Of a stretch of DNA of 64,000 nucleotides, positions 37,509-45,641 are shown piece by piece. The stretch comes from Roseibium sp. (GTDB taxonomy: Bacteria; Pseudomonadota; Alphaproteobacteria; Rhizobiales; Stappiaceae): positions 636,378 to 700,377 of the forward strand of contig JAEPML010000001.1 in NCBI GenBank assembly GCA_017643925.1, read 5' to 3'. A program made the translations under genes and the position numbers. Positions within the stretch are counted from its first letter, which is position 1; every line of letters starts with the position of its first letter. The notes below the pieces were generated by a model. It did no database searches and was not told the origin of the DNA. It saw only the letters and a list, made by a program, of their open reading frames with translations.

Positions 37509-38663
37509 ATGGACGAAGACAGTGTTCTAGAGCGCGAGGATGCGATCGCAGCCGTTTCCGAAGCGCGTCTCGCAAGCGTCTTCGACACGGCAGTTGACGG
37601 TATCATCGTGATCGATGATCGAGGCAACGTGCTTGCCTTCAACAAGGCCTGTGAGCACCTGTTTGGCTACGAGGCGTCGGACCTGCTGGGGAAGAATGTC
37701 AGCCGGATCATGCCCCGGGAATATGCCTCTGCGCATGACCGCTACGTGTCGAACTACGTTGAGACCGGCGAGAAGAAAATTATCGGCATTGGCCGTGAGG
37801 TCAAAGCCATGCACAAGGATGGCACGGTCTTCCCGATCGAATTGTCTGTCGGCGATGCCGGGACGCCGGACGGACGGCAGTTTATCGGGATCCTGAGGGA
37901 TCTGCGTCCCCGTAAACAGATCGAAGAGCGATTGGCCAAGGCCCAGGCCCAGCTCCTGCACATGACGCGGATCAGTGCCCTCGACGAGATGGGGGCCGCG
38001 ATTGCCCATGAAATCAATCAGCCTTTGACGGCAGTCCTGCTCTATCTTCAGTCCGTCTCGAGGAAGGCAAAGAAGGACGGGTCGTTTGATCCCCTGATCC
38101 TGGATGTTATCGGCAAGGCCGAAAAGGAAGCCGAGCGCGCCGGCGAGATCATCCAGCGCATGCGTCAGCTCGTCGAAAAGAAAGCGCCTGACCGGCAAAC
38201 GATAGATGTTGCCGAACTGGTTCGGACAAGCCTGGAGATGGCCGAGCTTGGTTTGGGCGAGGAAGACAGTTTTTTGCAGGCCCGGCTTGAGGACAATCTG
38301 CCTGCGCTCCAGGCGGATCCTGTGCAAATTCGCCAGATACTCATCAACCTGTTGCGCAACGCGCGTGAAGCCGTCGCCGACCAGAGCACGCGCAAGGTGG
38401 TTCTGTTAGTGCGGCGCAACGATGAATTTCTTGAATTTCGCGTGACAGACAACGGTCCGGGCGTCCCGGAAGAAATCATGGAGGGGTTGTTCCGTGCCTT
38501 CACAGGTGCGAAACACAAGGGGGTTGGACTTGGCTTGGCCATTTCCCGTTCGATTGCCCAGAACCATGGTGGTGACCTGAGGCTTGAAAACGGAACCGAC
38601 GGGGGAGCTTCCTTTGTCCTGACATTGCCGGTCGGACCGATTGAGGACGAGGCAGACGAATGA
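37509..38663 (+). CDS. fixL: Oxygen-sensing haem PAS histidine kinase FixL
   Basis: A 384-residue soluble kinase. The PAS domain (about 15-135) has the FixL haem signature: proximal histidine H76 in ASAHDRYVSNY and arginine R96 in IIGIGREV, the same 20-residue separation as B. japonicum FixL H200 and R220. The H-box histidine is H167 (AIAHEINQPL) and the ATPase domain ends with GVGLGLAIS. Deoxy-haem should activate the kinase, which phosphorylates the adjacent FixJ. There is no membrane segment or second PAS domain. GAGG lies immediately before the ATG. Fused to nothing further and 44 bases before fixJ. Confidence 0.9.
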   Translation: MDEDSVLEREDAIAAVSEARLASVFDTAVDGIIVIDDRGNVLAFNKACEHLFGYEASDLLGKNVSRIMPREYASAHDRYVSNYVETGEKKIIGIGREVKAMHKDGTVFPIELSVGDAGTPDGRQFIGILRDLRPRKQIEERLAKAQAQLLHMTRISALDEMGAAIAHEINQPLTAVLLYLQSVSRKAKKDGSFDPLILDVIGKAEKEAERAGEIIQRMRQLVEKKAPDRQTIDVAELVRTSLEMAELGLGEEDSFLQARLEDNLPALQADPVQIRQILINLLRNAREAVADQSTRKVVLLVRRNDEFLEFRVTDNGPGVPEEIMEGLFRAFTGAKHKGVGLGLAISRSIAQNHGGDLRLENGTDGGASFVLTLPVGPIEDEADE

Positions 38664-38707
38664 TGAAGAACGCCGCGAATGCAGATGCAAACAAGGAATA
38701 GAAACAA

Positions 38708-39319
38708 ATGAATGTGGACGCGGAAGCCATTTACATTGTTGATGACGATCCCTCGGTACGCGATGCATTGTCCGTCTTGTTCAACATGGAAGGATATGTC
38801 GTCGAAACATTTTCCGACGGCGACACCTTCGTAAAATCTGCAAGCAAGGCCGTTCCGGCCTGCGTGATGCTCGACGTTCACATGCCGGGCCGCTCCGGCA
38901 TCGAGATCCTCAAGGCACTCAACGCCGAGAATTATCCGGCACCGATCTTCATCATATCGGGGCAGGGCGACATTCCGATGGCCGTGGAGGCGATCCGCAA
39001 TGGTGCCTTTGATTTCGTTGAAAAACCTTTTTCCGCGGAAAGTGTGCTGGAGCGCGTGAAGGAAAGCATCGCCGCCATGAAGAAGCGCGAGGCTGACACC
39101 ACCACCTATTCCTTCAATGGTGCCGAACAGCTGACACGCCGGGAACTGGAAGTCCTCAAGGAAATCACCGACGGTGCCTCAAACAAGGAAGCTGGCAGAA
39201 CACTGGGCATCAGTCCGAGAACCGTCGAGGTTCATCGCGCACGAATCATGGAAAAACTCGGCGCGCGCAACGCCGCGGACCTTGTCAGGATCGTGCTTGG
39301 CCATTCCACGGGCGGGTAA
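38708..39319 (+). CDS. fixJ: Response regulator FixJ
   Basis: A 203-residue two-domain regulator: receiver with D56 (CVMLDVHMPG) and lysine in VEKPFSAES, then a LuxR-type helix-turn-helix at about 140-195 (LTRRELEVLKEITDGASNKEAGRTLGISPRTVEVHR). This is the FixJ arrangement. It is transcribed with fixL, probably phosphorylated by it under low oxygen, and would activate fixK-like genes. No FixT-type inhibitor was recognised, though a receiver-only gene follows. Confidence 0.9.
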   Translation: MNVDAEAIYIVDDDPSVRDALSVLFNMEGYVVETFSDGDTFVKSASKAVPACVMLDVHMPGRSGIEILKALNAENYPAPIFIISGQGDIPMAVEAIRNGAFDFVEKPFSAESVLERVKESIAAMKKREADTTTYSFNGAEQLTRRELEVLKEITDGASNKEAGRTLGISPRTVEVHRARIMEKLGARNAADLVRIVLGHSTGG

Positions 39320-39442
39320 GCGCTTCGCTTCATTCTTTGTATTTTTACGAAGGCGTGTTAGTGCGTACATTCCTCGCAGGCTTTGTCGCGTATGCTTTTA
39401 CATCGGGGCGGTAAAGCGATACGAGCCTGAGGACATCTCCCG

Positions 39443-39784
39443 TTGGTCGTTCATATAGTTGAAGACGATGCCGCTGTAGCGGACGCACTGGCAACGGTGC
39501 TTGAAGGGCTGGATCATTTGCCAATGACCTATCCCGACGGGGAAACTTTTCTCGAAATGGCCGATATATCGGGCGATGACTGGGTTATTGTCGACCTGGG
39601 TTTGCCTGGAATAAGCGGTTCGGACGTTGTTCATATGTTGAACGGTCTGGAGGACCCTCCGAGCCTGATCGTCATTTCCGGAAGATCGCGCATGAAACTG
39701 AAGCAGCATCTGAGGGATCTGCCGAACTTGCCTGTTCTCAGAAAGCCGCTTTCCGTTGACATGATCACGGCTGCCATGGCGTAG
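39443..39784 (+). CDS. Single-domain response regulator between fixJ and the fixK-like gene
   Basis: A 113-residue stand-alone receiver with TTG start (GAGGA 9 bases upstream). D51 is the phospho-acceptor (VIVDLGLPG), with an acidic pair E7, D8 and lysine K101 (VLRKPLS), so it should be phosphorylatable. It is FixJ-receiver-like but has no DNA-binding domain. Set between fixLJ and fixK, it could be a phosphate sink or a branch of FixL signalling. Known receiver-only proteins do both; the role here is inference. Confidence 0.8.
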   Translation: MVVHIVEDDAAVADALATVLEGLDHLPMTYPDGETFLEMADISGDDWVIVDLGLPGISGSDVVHMLNGLEDPPSLIVISGRSRMKLKQHLRDLPNLPVLRKPLSVDMITAAMA

Positions 39785-39814
39785 CGGAGTGTCCCGCGTT
39801 GTTGGTTCAAAGTC

Positions 39815-39831
39815 GTATGTAGTTTCTCTTA
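39815..39831 (+). promoter_or_regulatory. Possible FixJ-binding element upstream of the fixK-like gene
   Basis: GTATGTAG followed by TTTCTCTTA, about 190 bases upstream of the fixK-like start. It resembles FixJ targets described as GTAmGTAG/TACGTAG-type sequences. The match is partial, the consensus is recalled rather than computed, and the position within a long leader is unusual. Confidence 0.35.
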
Positions 39832-40018
39832 CGCAGTCGCCCGAATTTTCTGAACAGAAACCGCTCGTTACAGTTCTATCTGCAACCAACAGCACGTCGG
39901 ACGGGACGCGTTGTGACGGTTGGTCGGGTTCCTGAGCATGCTGGTAACAGGGTGCTGACATGCTCCACCGCCGGGTTTGCAGATGAAGGCCGTGCGTATC
40001 AGCACGAAGGAGGGTTAC

Positions 40019-40732
40019 ATGGCATATCTGGGAACTGAGACCGCTGGAATGGGCGTCGCAGCCAGCCTTGGCGGCGCGCGCGTTTGCGAACCGCGCAAGA
40101 CATCGTTTGCCGATTTCGGTGGCAAGACGGCACGCCATGAAACACATGCTGTCATTTTCTACGAGGGCGATCCGGTCAAACGGCTTTATGAACTCGTTTC
40201 CGGGTCCGTGATGCTCTACAAGCTTCTTCCCGACGGTCGGCGTCAGGTGGTCGAAGTCCTGCGGCCTGGTGACATTTTCGGTCTGGCTGGCGGCGAAGAA
40301 TACGACTGCACAGCGGAAACGCTCACGGATTCAGAAGTTCAGGAAATCGACTTGCGGTCGGTCGAGCGTTCCGACGAACTGCAGCGCACCCTTACCAAGT
40401 GCCTCACAAACCAGATGCAGGCGCTCCACGAACACGCAGTGCTTCTTGGCCGCAAATCGGCTATCGAGCGCGTGGCCAGCTTCTTCATGCATCTGGTTCC
40501 GGATCGCGGTGGTCTCGGTTGCGTTGGCCCAAACGAGGATGCGGACGACGGTTTTGACCTCAAGCTTCATATGACACGCCAGGAAATCGCGGATTACCTC
40601 GGCCTGACCATTGAAACCGTCAGTCGCGTTGTATCGGATTTGAAGCGCAAGGGAGTCATCCGCGTCGACAAGGCGGACAAGATTCATCTCAATCGCGTCT
40701 GTGGTCTTTGCCAGATGACCGGCATGCACTGA
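40019..40732 (+). CDS. FixK/FNR-like Crp family activator
   Basis: A 237-residue Crp/Fnr regulator from the ATG at 40019, which follows AAGGAGG; an upstream ATG at 39977 lacks a site. A cyclic-nucleotide-like sensor domain (about 40-140) is followed by a helix-turn-helix (MTRQEIADYLGLTIETVSRVVSDLKRKG). E199, S202 and R203 (ETVSR) are the FNR-type contacts that read TTGAT half-sites. The N terminus has only C23, so the FNR Fe-S cluster motif is missing, as in FixK. A C-terminal C228-x-x-C231 pair is unusual. Likely output of FixLJ and activator of hemN and ccoN. Confidence 0.85.
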   Translation: MAYLGTETAGMGVAASLGGARVCEPRKTSFADFGGKTARHETHAVIFYEGDPVKRLYELVSGSVMLYKLLPDGRRQVVEVLRPGDIFGLAGGEEYDCTAETLTDSEVQEIDLRSVERSDELQRTLTKCLTNQMQALHEHAVLLGRKSAIERVASFFMHLVPDRGGLGCVGPNEDADDGFDLKLHMTRQEIADYLGLTIETVSRVVSDLKRKGVIRVDKADKIHLNRVCGLCQMTGMH

Positions 40733-40757
40733 GCTGCAAAATCCCATCCAAAGCTTC

Positions 40758-40791
40758 AAAAAAGGGCTGCGATTACTCGCAGCCCTTTTTT
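40758..40791. terminator. Bidirectional terminator between the fixK-like gene and hemN
   Basis: A perfect hairpin: AAAAAAGGGCTGCG (40758-40771), loop ATTACT, CGCAGCCCTTTTTT (40778-40791). The A and T tracts make it an efficient terminator on both strands for the two convergent genes. Confidence 0.95.
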
Positions 40792-40851
40792 GTTGAACTC
40801 GGTCGAACCAAAATCGCTCGCGCGCGGTGCCGCCGACAAACGGTCTGTTGA

Positions 40852-42228
40852 TCAGACGGCAGCCGAATGGCGGGCCTTGCCGCTTTCCAGGCTCTCTGCC
40901 AGATAGGCATCAAAGGCTGCGGCCGCCAGGCGAACATAAGGGCGCCCGGCTTCAGTGACCTGAACGCTCGCGTTGTCATTCGCGCCGCGTTCCAACGTCA
41001 CCAAACCGTCCTCGGCCAGATCTTCCAGTGCGGTAAAGGCATCCGCAAGATCCTGGGTCGAAAGGCCGTAGTCGCGGCAAACCGGGGTTAGATCACAGGC
41101 ATAATTTGTCATCAGCTCTTCGATGATCCGACCGCGCATTCGGTCGTCCGCGGAAAGGGCCAGACCTTTTGAAACCGGCAGTTCGCCCGCATCGATGGCG
41201 CGTTTCCAGTTGCCGACATCCGGCATGTTCTGAATGTAGCCTCTGGAAACCTTGCCGATCGAGGAGACGCCCATTCCGATGAGCTGTTCGCCCTGGTCGG
41301 TCGTGTAGCCCTGGAAGTTGCGCTTCAGCGAACCATCGGCAAGTGCGATAGCCATGCTGTCGTCTGCGCGGGCAAAATGATCGAGGCCGATGGCGACATA
41401 GCCGGCACGCAAAAGCTCGGCCCGCGCCAGATCCGCCAGTTCGAGGCGCTCCGCAGCAGAGGGCAGGGCAGTCTCGTCGATCAGCCGCTGGTGCTTGCGC
41501 ATCCAGGGAACATGGGCGTATCCGAACAGAGCGATGCGGCCAGGTGCCAGGTTTACGGTCTTTTCGACCGTGTCGAGAATGGTCGACGGAGTCTGACCGG
41601 GCAATCCATACATCAGGTCGAAGTTCAGCGCCGTCAGTCCGGCGGAGCGAAGATGCTCGGCCGCTTTGGCAACGACTTCGTAGGGCTGCACCCGGCCGAT
41701 CGCCTTTTGAACATCAAGATCAAAATCCTGAACGCCGAGGCTTGCCCGGTTGATCCCGACCATGGCGAAGGTTTCAGCCAGCTCGGGGGTCACGAGACGG
41801 GGATCAAGCTCGATGGCGTGCTCAAGATCCGGTGCGAAGTCGAAGTGAACGCGCATCAACCCGACCAGGTCCACGAAACTCTGGCGTTGCAACAGGCTTG
41901 GTGTTCCGCCACCCCAGTGTATGTGCCTGACGGGGCCCGCTTCCTTGAGATGACTGCCGACGAGGCTGATTTCCTTGCCCAGTGTCTTTGCATAGGCCAG
42001 GAGCGGCGCATCCTGGCGCGTCGCCTTGGTATGACAGCCGCAATAGTGGCAGAGTTCCCGACAGTAGGGCACGTGAAGATACAGCGAAAGCGAATCTTCG
42101 GCCTTGATGGTGCTGAGCCAGTCCGCATAACTGTCAGAGGTCACGCCGTCATGGAAATGCGGTGCTGTCGGATAGCTGGTGTAGCGCGGCACGTTGCGCA
42201 GGGCATAAGATAGCGGATCTTTCATCAT
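40852..42228 (-). CDS. hemN: Oxygen-independent coproporphyrinogen III oxidase HemN
   Basis: A 458-residue radical SAM enzyme that decarboxylates coproporphyrinogen III to protoporphyrinogen IX without oxygen. The cluster motif is C56-x3-C60-x2-C63 (PYCRELCHYCGC, with the further Cys65 typical of true HemN), followed by HWGGGTPS and the C-terminal HemN domain. It starts MMK; an FNR box lies just upstream (42263-42276), matching anaerobic control. This supplies haem for the cbb3 oxidase when oxygen is low. Confidence 0.93.
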   Translation of the reverse strand: MMKDPLSYALRNVPRYTSYPTAPHFHDGVTSDSYADWLSTIKAEDSLSLYLHVPYCRELCHYCGCHTKATRQDAPLLAYAKTLGKEISLVGSHLKEAGPVRHIHWGGGTPSLLQRQSFVDLVGLMRVHFDFAPDLEHAIELDPRLVTPELAETFAMVGINRASLGVQDFDLDVQKAIGRVQPYEVVAKAAEHLRSAGLTALNFDLMYGLPGQTPSTILDTVEKTVNLAPGRIALFGYAHVPWMRKHQRLIDETALPSAAERLELADLARAELLRAGYVAIGLDHFARADDSMAIALADGSLKRNFQGYTTDQGEQLIGMGVSSIGKVSRGYIQNMPDVGNWKRAIDAGELPVSKGLALSADDRMRGRIIEELMTNYACDLTPVCRDYGLSTQDLADAFTALEDLAEDGLVTLERGANDNASVQVTEAGRPYVRLAAAAFDAYLAESLESGKARHSAAV

Positions 42229-42233
42229 GGGCG

Positions 42234-42276
42234 TATCTATCTGGATTCAAGTGCCGCACGCCTTGATCTTTCTCAA
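42234..42276 (-). promoter_or_regulatory. FNR/FixK box and -10 element of hemN
   Basis: TTGAT-CTTT-CTCAA (42263-42276; one mismatch to TTGAT-N4-ATCAA). Its centre (42269.5) is 41.5 bases upstream of the hemN ATG. On the minus strand, TAGATA (42239-42234) sits at the right distance for a -10 hexamer. Class II activation (centre -41.5) would start transcription at the ATG itself. The same box lies 32 bases upstream of the divergent GST gene. Confidence 0.75.
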
Positions 42277-42307
42277 GTGGACACGGGACAAAAGACGGGA
42301 GCATTGA

Positions 42308-43045
42308 ATGAAGGATGTCAAAGGCCGGGAACAAGCGGAAATGGCACCTGGCAGGTATCGCCTCTATGGCTCGCCGGACAGCGCCAACTTTGTTGTTCGC
42401 ATGGTCCTGGAAGAACTCGGGGAAGCCTACGACTATGTGCCGGTCGACCGGCACACGTCGCAGCAGAAGTCGGCAGAATACCGACGGTTGAACCCACAGG
42501 GACTGATCCCGGTGCTGGAAGCTCCCGGTCAGGAGGCGCCGCTTTTTGAAACAGCCGGAATTCTGCTCTACCTGTGTGATCGCCATGCAGCGCTTGCACC
42601 CGGGGTTTCGGACAGTGCGCGCGGGCGCTTTCTGAAGTGGCTGTTTTTCGTTTCCAATACCTTGCATTCCGATCTGCGCATCTTCTTCAAACCCCACCGG
42701 TATTTGCCGGGCGATGCCTGCAGGCAGCAATTCAACGAAGCCCTGCTGAAAAGGATCACGGGAGGGTTCGAGCACCTGGAAAGCGAACTGGAAAGCAATG
42801 GCCATCCCTTCCTGCTGGGTGAGCAGCTTTCATGCGTCGACATTTACATTGCGGCCTGTGCGCGTTGGGCGCAGATCTATGGAACAGGCGACAACTGGTC
42901 TCCCGACGAGACGCCCTGTCTCGCGAACCTCCTGACCCTCCTTCAAAAACGCCCGGCGGTCCTCAAAGCCTGCGAGCTTGAGCAGATCTCCGGCCCGGCA
43001 TTTATGAAACCCTTGCCCATGACCTTGCCCGGTATCACGGCTTGA
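42308..43045 (+). CDS. Glutathione S-transferase family protein
   Basis: A 245-residue protein: N-terminal thioredoxin-like domain (about 15-95, LYGSPDSANFVVRMVLEELG, the GST-type active-site serine/asparagine region, and the cis-proline ...LIPVL, then FETAGILLYL with the glutathione contact ES/ET) and an all-helical C-terminal domain (100-240). Role in detoxification or a small-molecule conjugation is generic. It starts 80 bases from hemN in the opposite direction, with GGGAG before the ATG. Confidence 0.85.
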   Translation: MKDVKGREQAEMAPGRYRLYGSPDSANFVVRMVLEELGEAYDYVPVDRHTSQQKSAEYRRLNPQGLIPVLEAPGQEAPLFETAGILLYLCDRHAALAPGVSDSARGRFLKWLFFVSNTLHSDLRIFFKPHRYLPGDACRQQFNEALLKRITGGFEHLESELESNGHPFLLGEQLSCVDIYIAACARWAQIYGTGDNWSPDETPCLANLLTLLQKRPAVLKACELEQISGPAFMKPLPMTLPGITA

Positions 43046-43145
43046 TCTTCATAAGATTGTTCATATTGATCGATGCAATCAACAATGAAAATGTCCGTTG
43101 AACATCCTATACCTGTCGTCATCCCGCATGACCGCAAGGCACAAG

Positions 43146-44189
43146 ATGACATTGACCTTTCCTGAAAACACTGCCGGACGTTTCGTAATGACGCTGCTGA
43201 TTGCCGGCGTTGGAGCGGCGGTTTTTCAGTTGCTGAAGCTGCCTGCCGCCTGGCTTTCCGGTGCCATGGTGTTCGTTGCAATGTCGACCCTTGCCGGTGT
43301 CCCGACAGTGTTTCCGAACCGCATACGCGACGCCATGTTCGTGGTGATCGGCGTGTCCATGGGAGCTGGCGTGCGCCCTGATGTCATCGAACGCGTCGGT
43401 GAGTGGCCGGTGTCCATGATCCTGCTGATCGTGGTCGTCGTCAGCGTGACCCTCGCCGGCTATGCCGTGTTGCATTTCGGCGCCAAATGGTCCCGGGAGA
43501 CGGCCTATTTCGGTGCGATTCCAGGCGCGTTGTCCTACGTGATTGCGCTGGCAACCGATCGTGGTGCCGATTTGCCCCGGATTGCATCCAGCCAGTCGCT
43601 CCGCCTGTTTGTTCTGGTCGCAATCCTGCCGTTCGCCGTAGTATCGACCAGCGGGAGTCTCGAGGAAGAAGGCATACGTTTTGTCTCCTCAAGCCTTTTT
43701 GAAATTGCGATCGGCTTGCCGCTATGCCTTGCCGCCAGTCTCGCGGCGGTAAGGTTCAAGGTACCGGGCGGCTGGATGACCGGGTCCTTTTTCATGAGCG
43801 CAGGTCTGAATGCGTCCGGTCTCTGGACCCTTGCACTCCCCCAGATGGTTGTTCTGCCCTGCTTTGTCATGATGGGCGCCATGATCGGCAGCCGATTTGG
43901 CGAGATGACCTTCCGCCAGTTCGTCAGCGTGCTTGGCGCCTCCATGGCAGCATTCTGCGCAGCTTTCCTGACCTCCATGATCGGCGCGCTGCTGGCATCG
44001 TCTCTCGTCGGCATTCCTTTCGGCCAGGCGCTCCTGGCCTACGCACCGGGTGGGCTGGAAGTCATGACCATGCTGGCCTTCATGCTCGATCTTGATCCGG
44101 CCTTCGTCGCCGCCCACCAGATAGCCCGCTTCACAGGCATGGTTCTGCTGTTGCCGCTCATCACGGGACTGGTCTTGGGGCGACGCTAG
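43146..44189 (+). CDS. AbrB-family membrane protein (duplicated AbrB/"ammonia monooxygenase"-annotated)
   Basis: About 347 residues from the ATG at 43146 (AAGG seven bases upstream); an earlier TTG at 43098 is also in frame. Two similar halves of about five membrane segments each, with repeated GxxLPAAWLSGAMVF-like and KVPGGWMTGSFF-like blocks, typical of the Gneg_AbrB_dup family (TIGR03082/PF05145). These proteins are often misnamed ammonia monooxygenase; their substrate is unknown. It converges with the SHMT-like gene, 29 bases apart. Confidence 0.75.
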   Translation: MTLTFPENTAGRFVMTLLIAGVGAAVFQLLKLPAAWLSGAMVFVAMSTLAGVPTVFPNRIRDAMFVVIGVSMGAGVRPDVIERVGEWPVSMILLIVVVVSVTLAGYAVLHFGAKWSRETAYFGAIPGALSYVIALATDRGADLPRIASSQSLRLFVLVAILPFAVVSTSGSLEEEGIRFVSSSLFEIAIGLPLCLAASLAAVRFKVPGGWMTGSFFMSAGLNASGLWTLALPQMVVLPCFVMMGAMIGSRFGEMTFRQFVSVLGASMAAFCAAFLTSMIGALLASSLVGIPFGQALLAYAPGGLEVMTMLAFMLDLDPAFVAAHQIARFTGMVLLLPLITGLVLGRR

Positions 44190-44218
44190 GCGATTGGACA
44201 GCGCACAAACATCACGCT

Positions 44219-45541
44219 CTACCCGTGCACAAAGTGCAGAGTGTCGAAGCTTCTGCGCCACTCGGCGACACGACCTGCAAGCGCTGTGGGTTCGTTGGAG
44301 CGCAGCGCTTCGGCGATAAGCTCCGCCAGACGCGGCATGTCTTCTGCCGTCATGCCCCAGCGCACAAGTTCCGGCGTGCCGAACCTGAGGCCGTTCATGT
44401 CGCCGTCGACAGGAGCAATGGGAAGCCCGATCCCGCAGGCCAGGAAACCGGCATCCCTCAGTTTTTTGGAGGCTGCCTGTCCGCCGCCGAAGGCCGCAGC
44501 TTCCAGCGCAAACTGGTGCGACGCGGTGTAGCCCTTCGAGGTCTTGAACACCGGCAGGCCTTTCTCGGCGAGAGCCTCGGCGAGTTTGGTAGCTGTCTCG
44601 ACCATTGCCTGGGAATAGGCTGGCCCAAAGTCTCTCCAGTCGAGCAGGCTCATGGCAAGGGCGGCAGTCTTCGCGACATCGAAGTTTGCCGTCAGGCCGG
44701 GAAACGCAATGGCATCCAGCTTCTCTGACACATCGGCCTCGTTGGTGACGATCAGGCCTCCGGCAGGGCCGCCGAGGCTCTTGTAGGTGCTCATCGTCAT
44801 CAGGTGGGCGCCCTCGTCCAGCGGGTTGGAGAAGACGCCTCCGGCAATCATCCCGCATTGATGAGCCGCGTCGAAGAGAACATGCGCACCGACTTCGTCC
44901 GCGATCGAGCGTATTTCCCGAACCGGATGCTGAAAGAGGTTCAGGCTCATGCCGATGGTAATCAGTTTCGGCCTGACGCGGTTGGCAAGGTCCCGAAGGC
45001 CTGTCAGGTCAATCGTATAACCATCTGCGTCGACCGGCGCGGTGTGGATTTCGAGCCCATACAGGCCGGCGCATCCCGCATCGTGATGGGTCACGTGACC
45101 GCCAACACTGGCAGGCGGGGCAATGATGGCATCACCGGGTTGGGTCGTGGCCATGAAACTGTAGAGATTGGCGAGCGCGCCGGATGCAACCCGAACTTCG
45201 GCATAGCGTGCCAGGAAGATTTCAGCTGCAAGATCGGCGGCAATGACCTCGATCTCCTCGATCGCTTCAAGACCCATTTCATATTTGTCGCCCGGGTACC
45301 CGAGAGATGGTCGGGACCCCAGACCGCTGGCCAGGAGTTTTTCGGCTCTTGGGTTCATGACATTTGTGGCCGGGTTGAGATTGAAGCAGTCTTCTTCGTG
45401 AATGACCCGGTTTGCCTCGGCCAATTCGTTCAGCCGATCCGCGATGGCACCGGACGACATGCCCCTGGTTTGGCGTTGAATGATGTCGATGCGTTCAGCG
45501 GATGTGTCAGGCAGCCATGGGCGCAGGTCATGGACGGTCAT
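44219..45541 (-). CDS. Serine hydroxymethyltransferase-like PLP enzyme lacking canonical catalytic residues
   Basis: A 440-residue fold-type I PLP enzyme of the SHMT family: GYPGDKY (81-87), DAAH (224-227) and the Schiff-base lysine K254 (TMSTYKSLGGPAGG). In E. coli SHMT the loop reads YAEGYPG and the lysine motif THKT; here the glutamate needed for the folate-dependent step is L80, the tyrosine two residues before it is P78, and the histidine before the lysine is Y253. It is therefore more likely an aldolase or another PLP reaction than true glycine-serine interconversion. The divergent LysR gene is the probable regulator. Confidence 0.75.
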   Translation of the reverse strand: MTVHDLRPWLPDTSAERIDIIQRQTRGMSSGAIADRLNELAEANRVIHEEDCFNLNPATNVMNPRAEKLLASGLGSRPSLGYPGDKYEMGLEAIEEIEVIAADLAAEIFLARYAEVRVASGALANLYSFMATTQPGDAIIAPPASVGGHVTHHDAGCAGLYGLEIHTAPVDADGYTIDLTGLRDLANRVRPKLITIGMSLNLFQHPVREIRSIADEVGAHVLFDAAHQCGMIAGGVFSNPLDEGAHLMTMSTYKSLGGPAGGLIVTNEADVSEKLDAIAFPGLTANFDVAKTAALAMSLLDWRDFGPAYSQAMVETATKLAEALAEKGLPVFKTSKGYTASHQFALEAAAFGGGQAASKKLRDAGFLACGIGLPIAPVDGDMNGLRFGTPELVRWGMTAEDMPRLAELIAEALRSNEPTALAGRVAEWRRSFDTLHFVHG

Positions 45542-45641
45542 GTGTGATCTCCGGTCTGTGTTGAAGCCATTCTGACCGGATCGCCTCTTGATACAAACCA
45601 GTTTTTAGAAATATAAGGGCTAGAAAAATTAGGTCTAAGTG

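Noticed and set aside
43066..43082. TTGAT-N7-ATCAA resembling an FNR box upstream of the AbrB-type gene
   Set aside because: FNR and FixK sites need a 4-base spacer; 7 bases does not fit.
43722..44858. 378-residue open frame on the minus strand across the AbrB-type and SHMT-like genes
   Set aside because: It overlaps two well-supported genes and its composition is Arg/Gly/Cys-rich, typical of a shadow.
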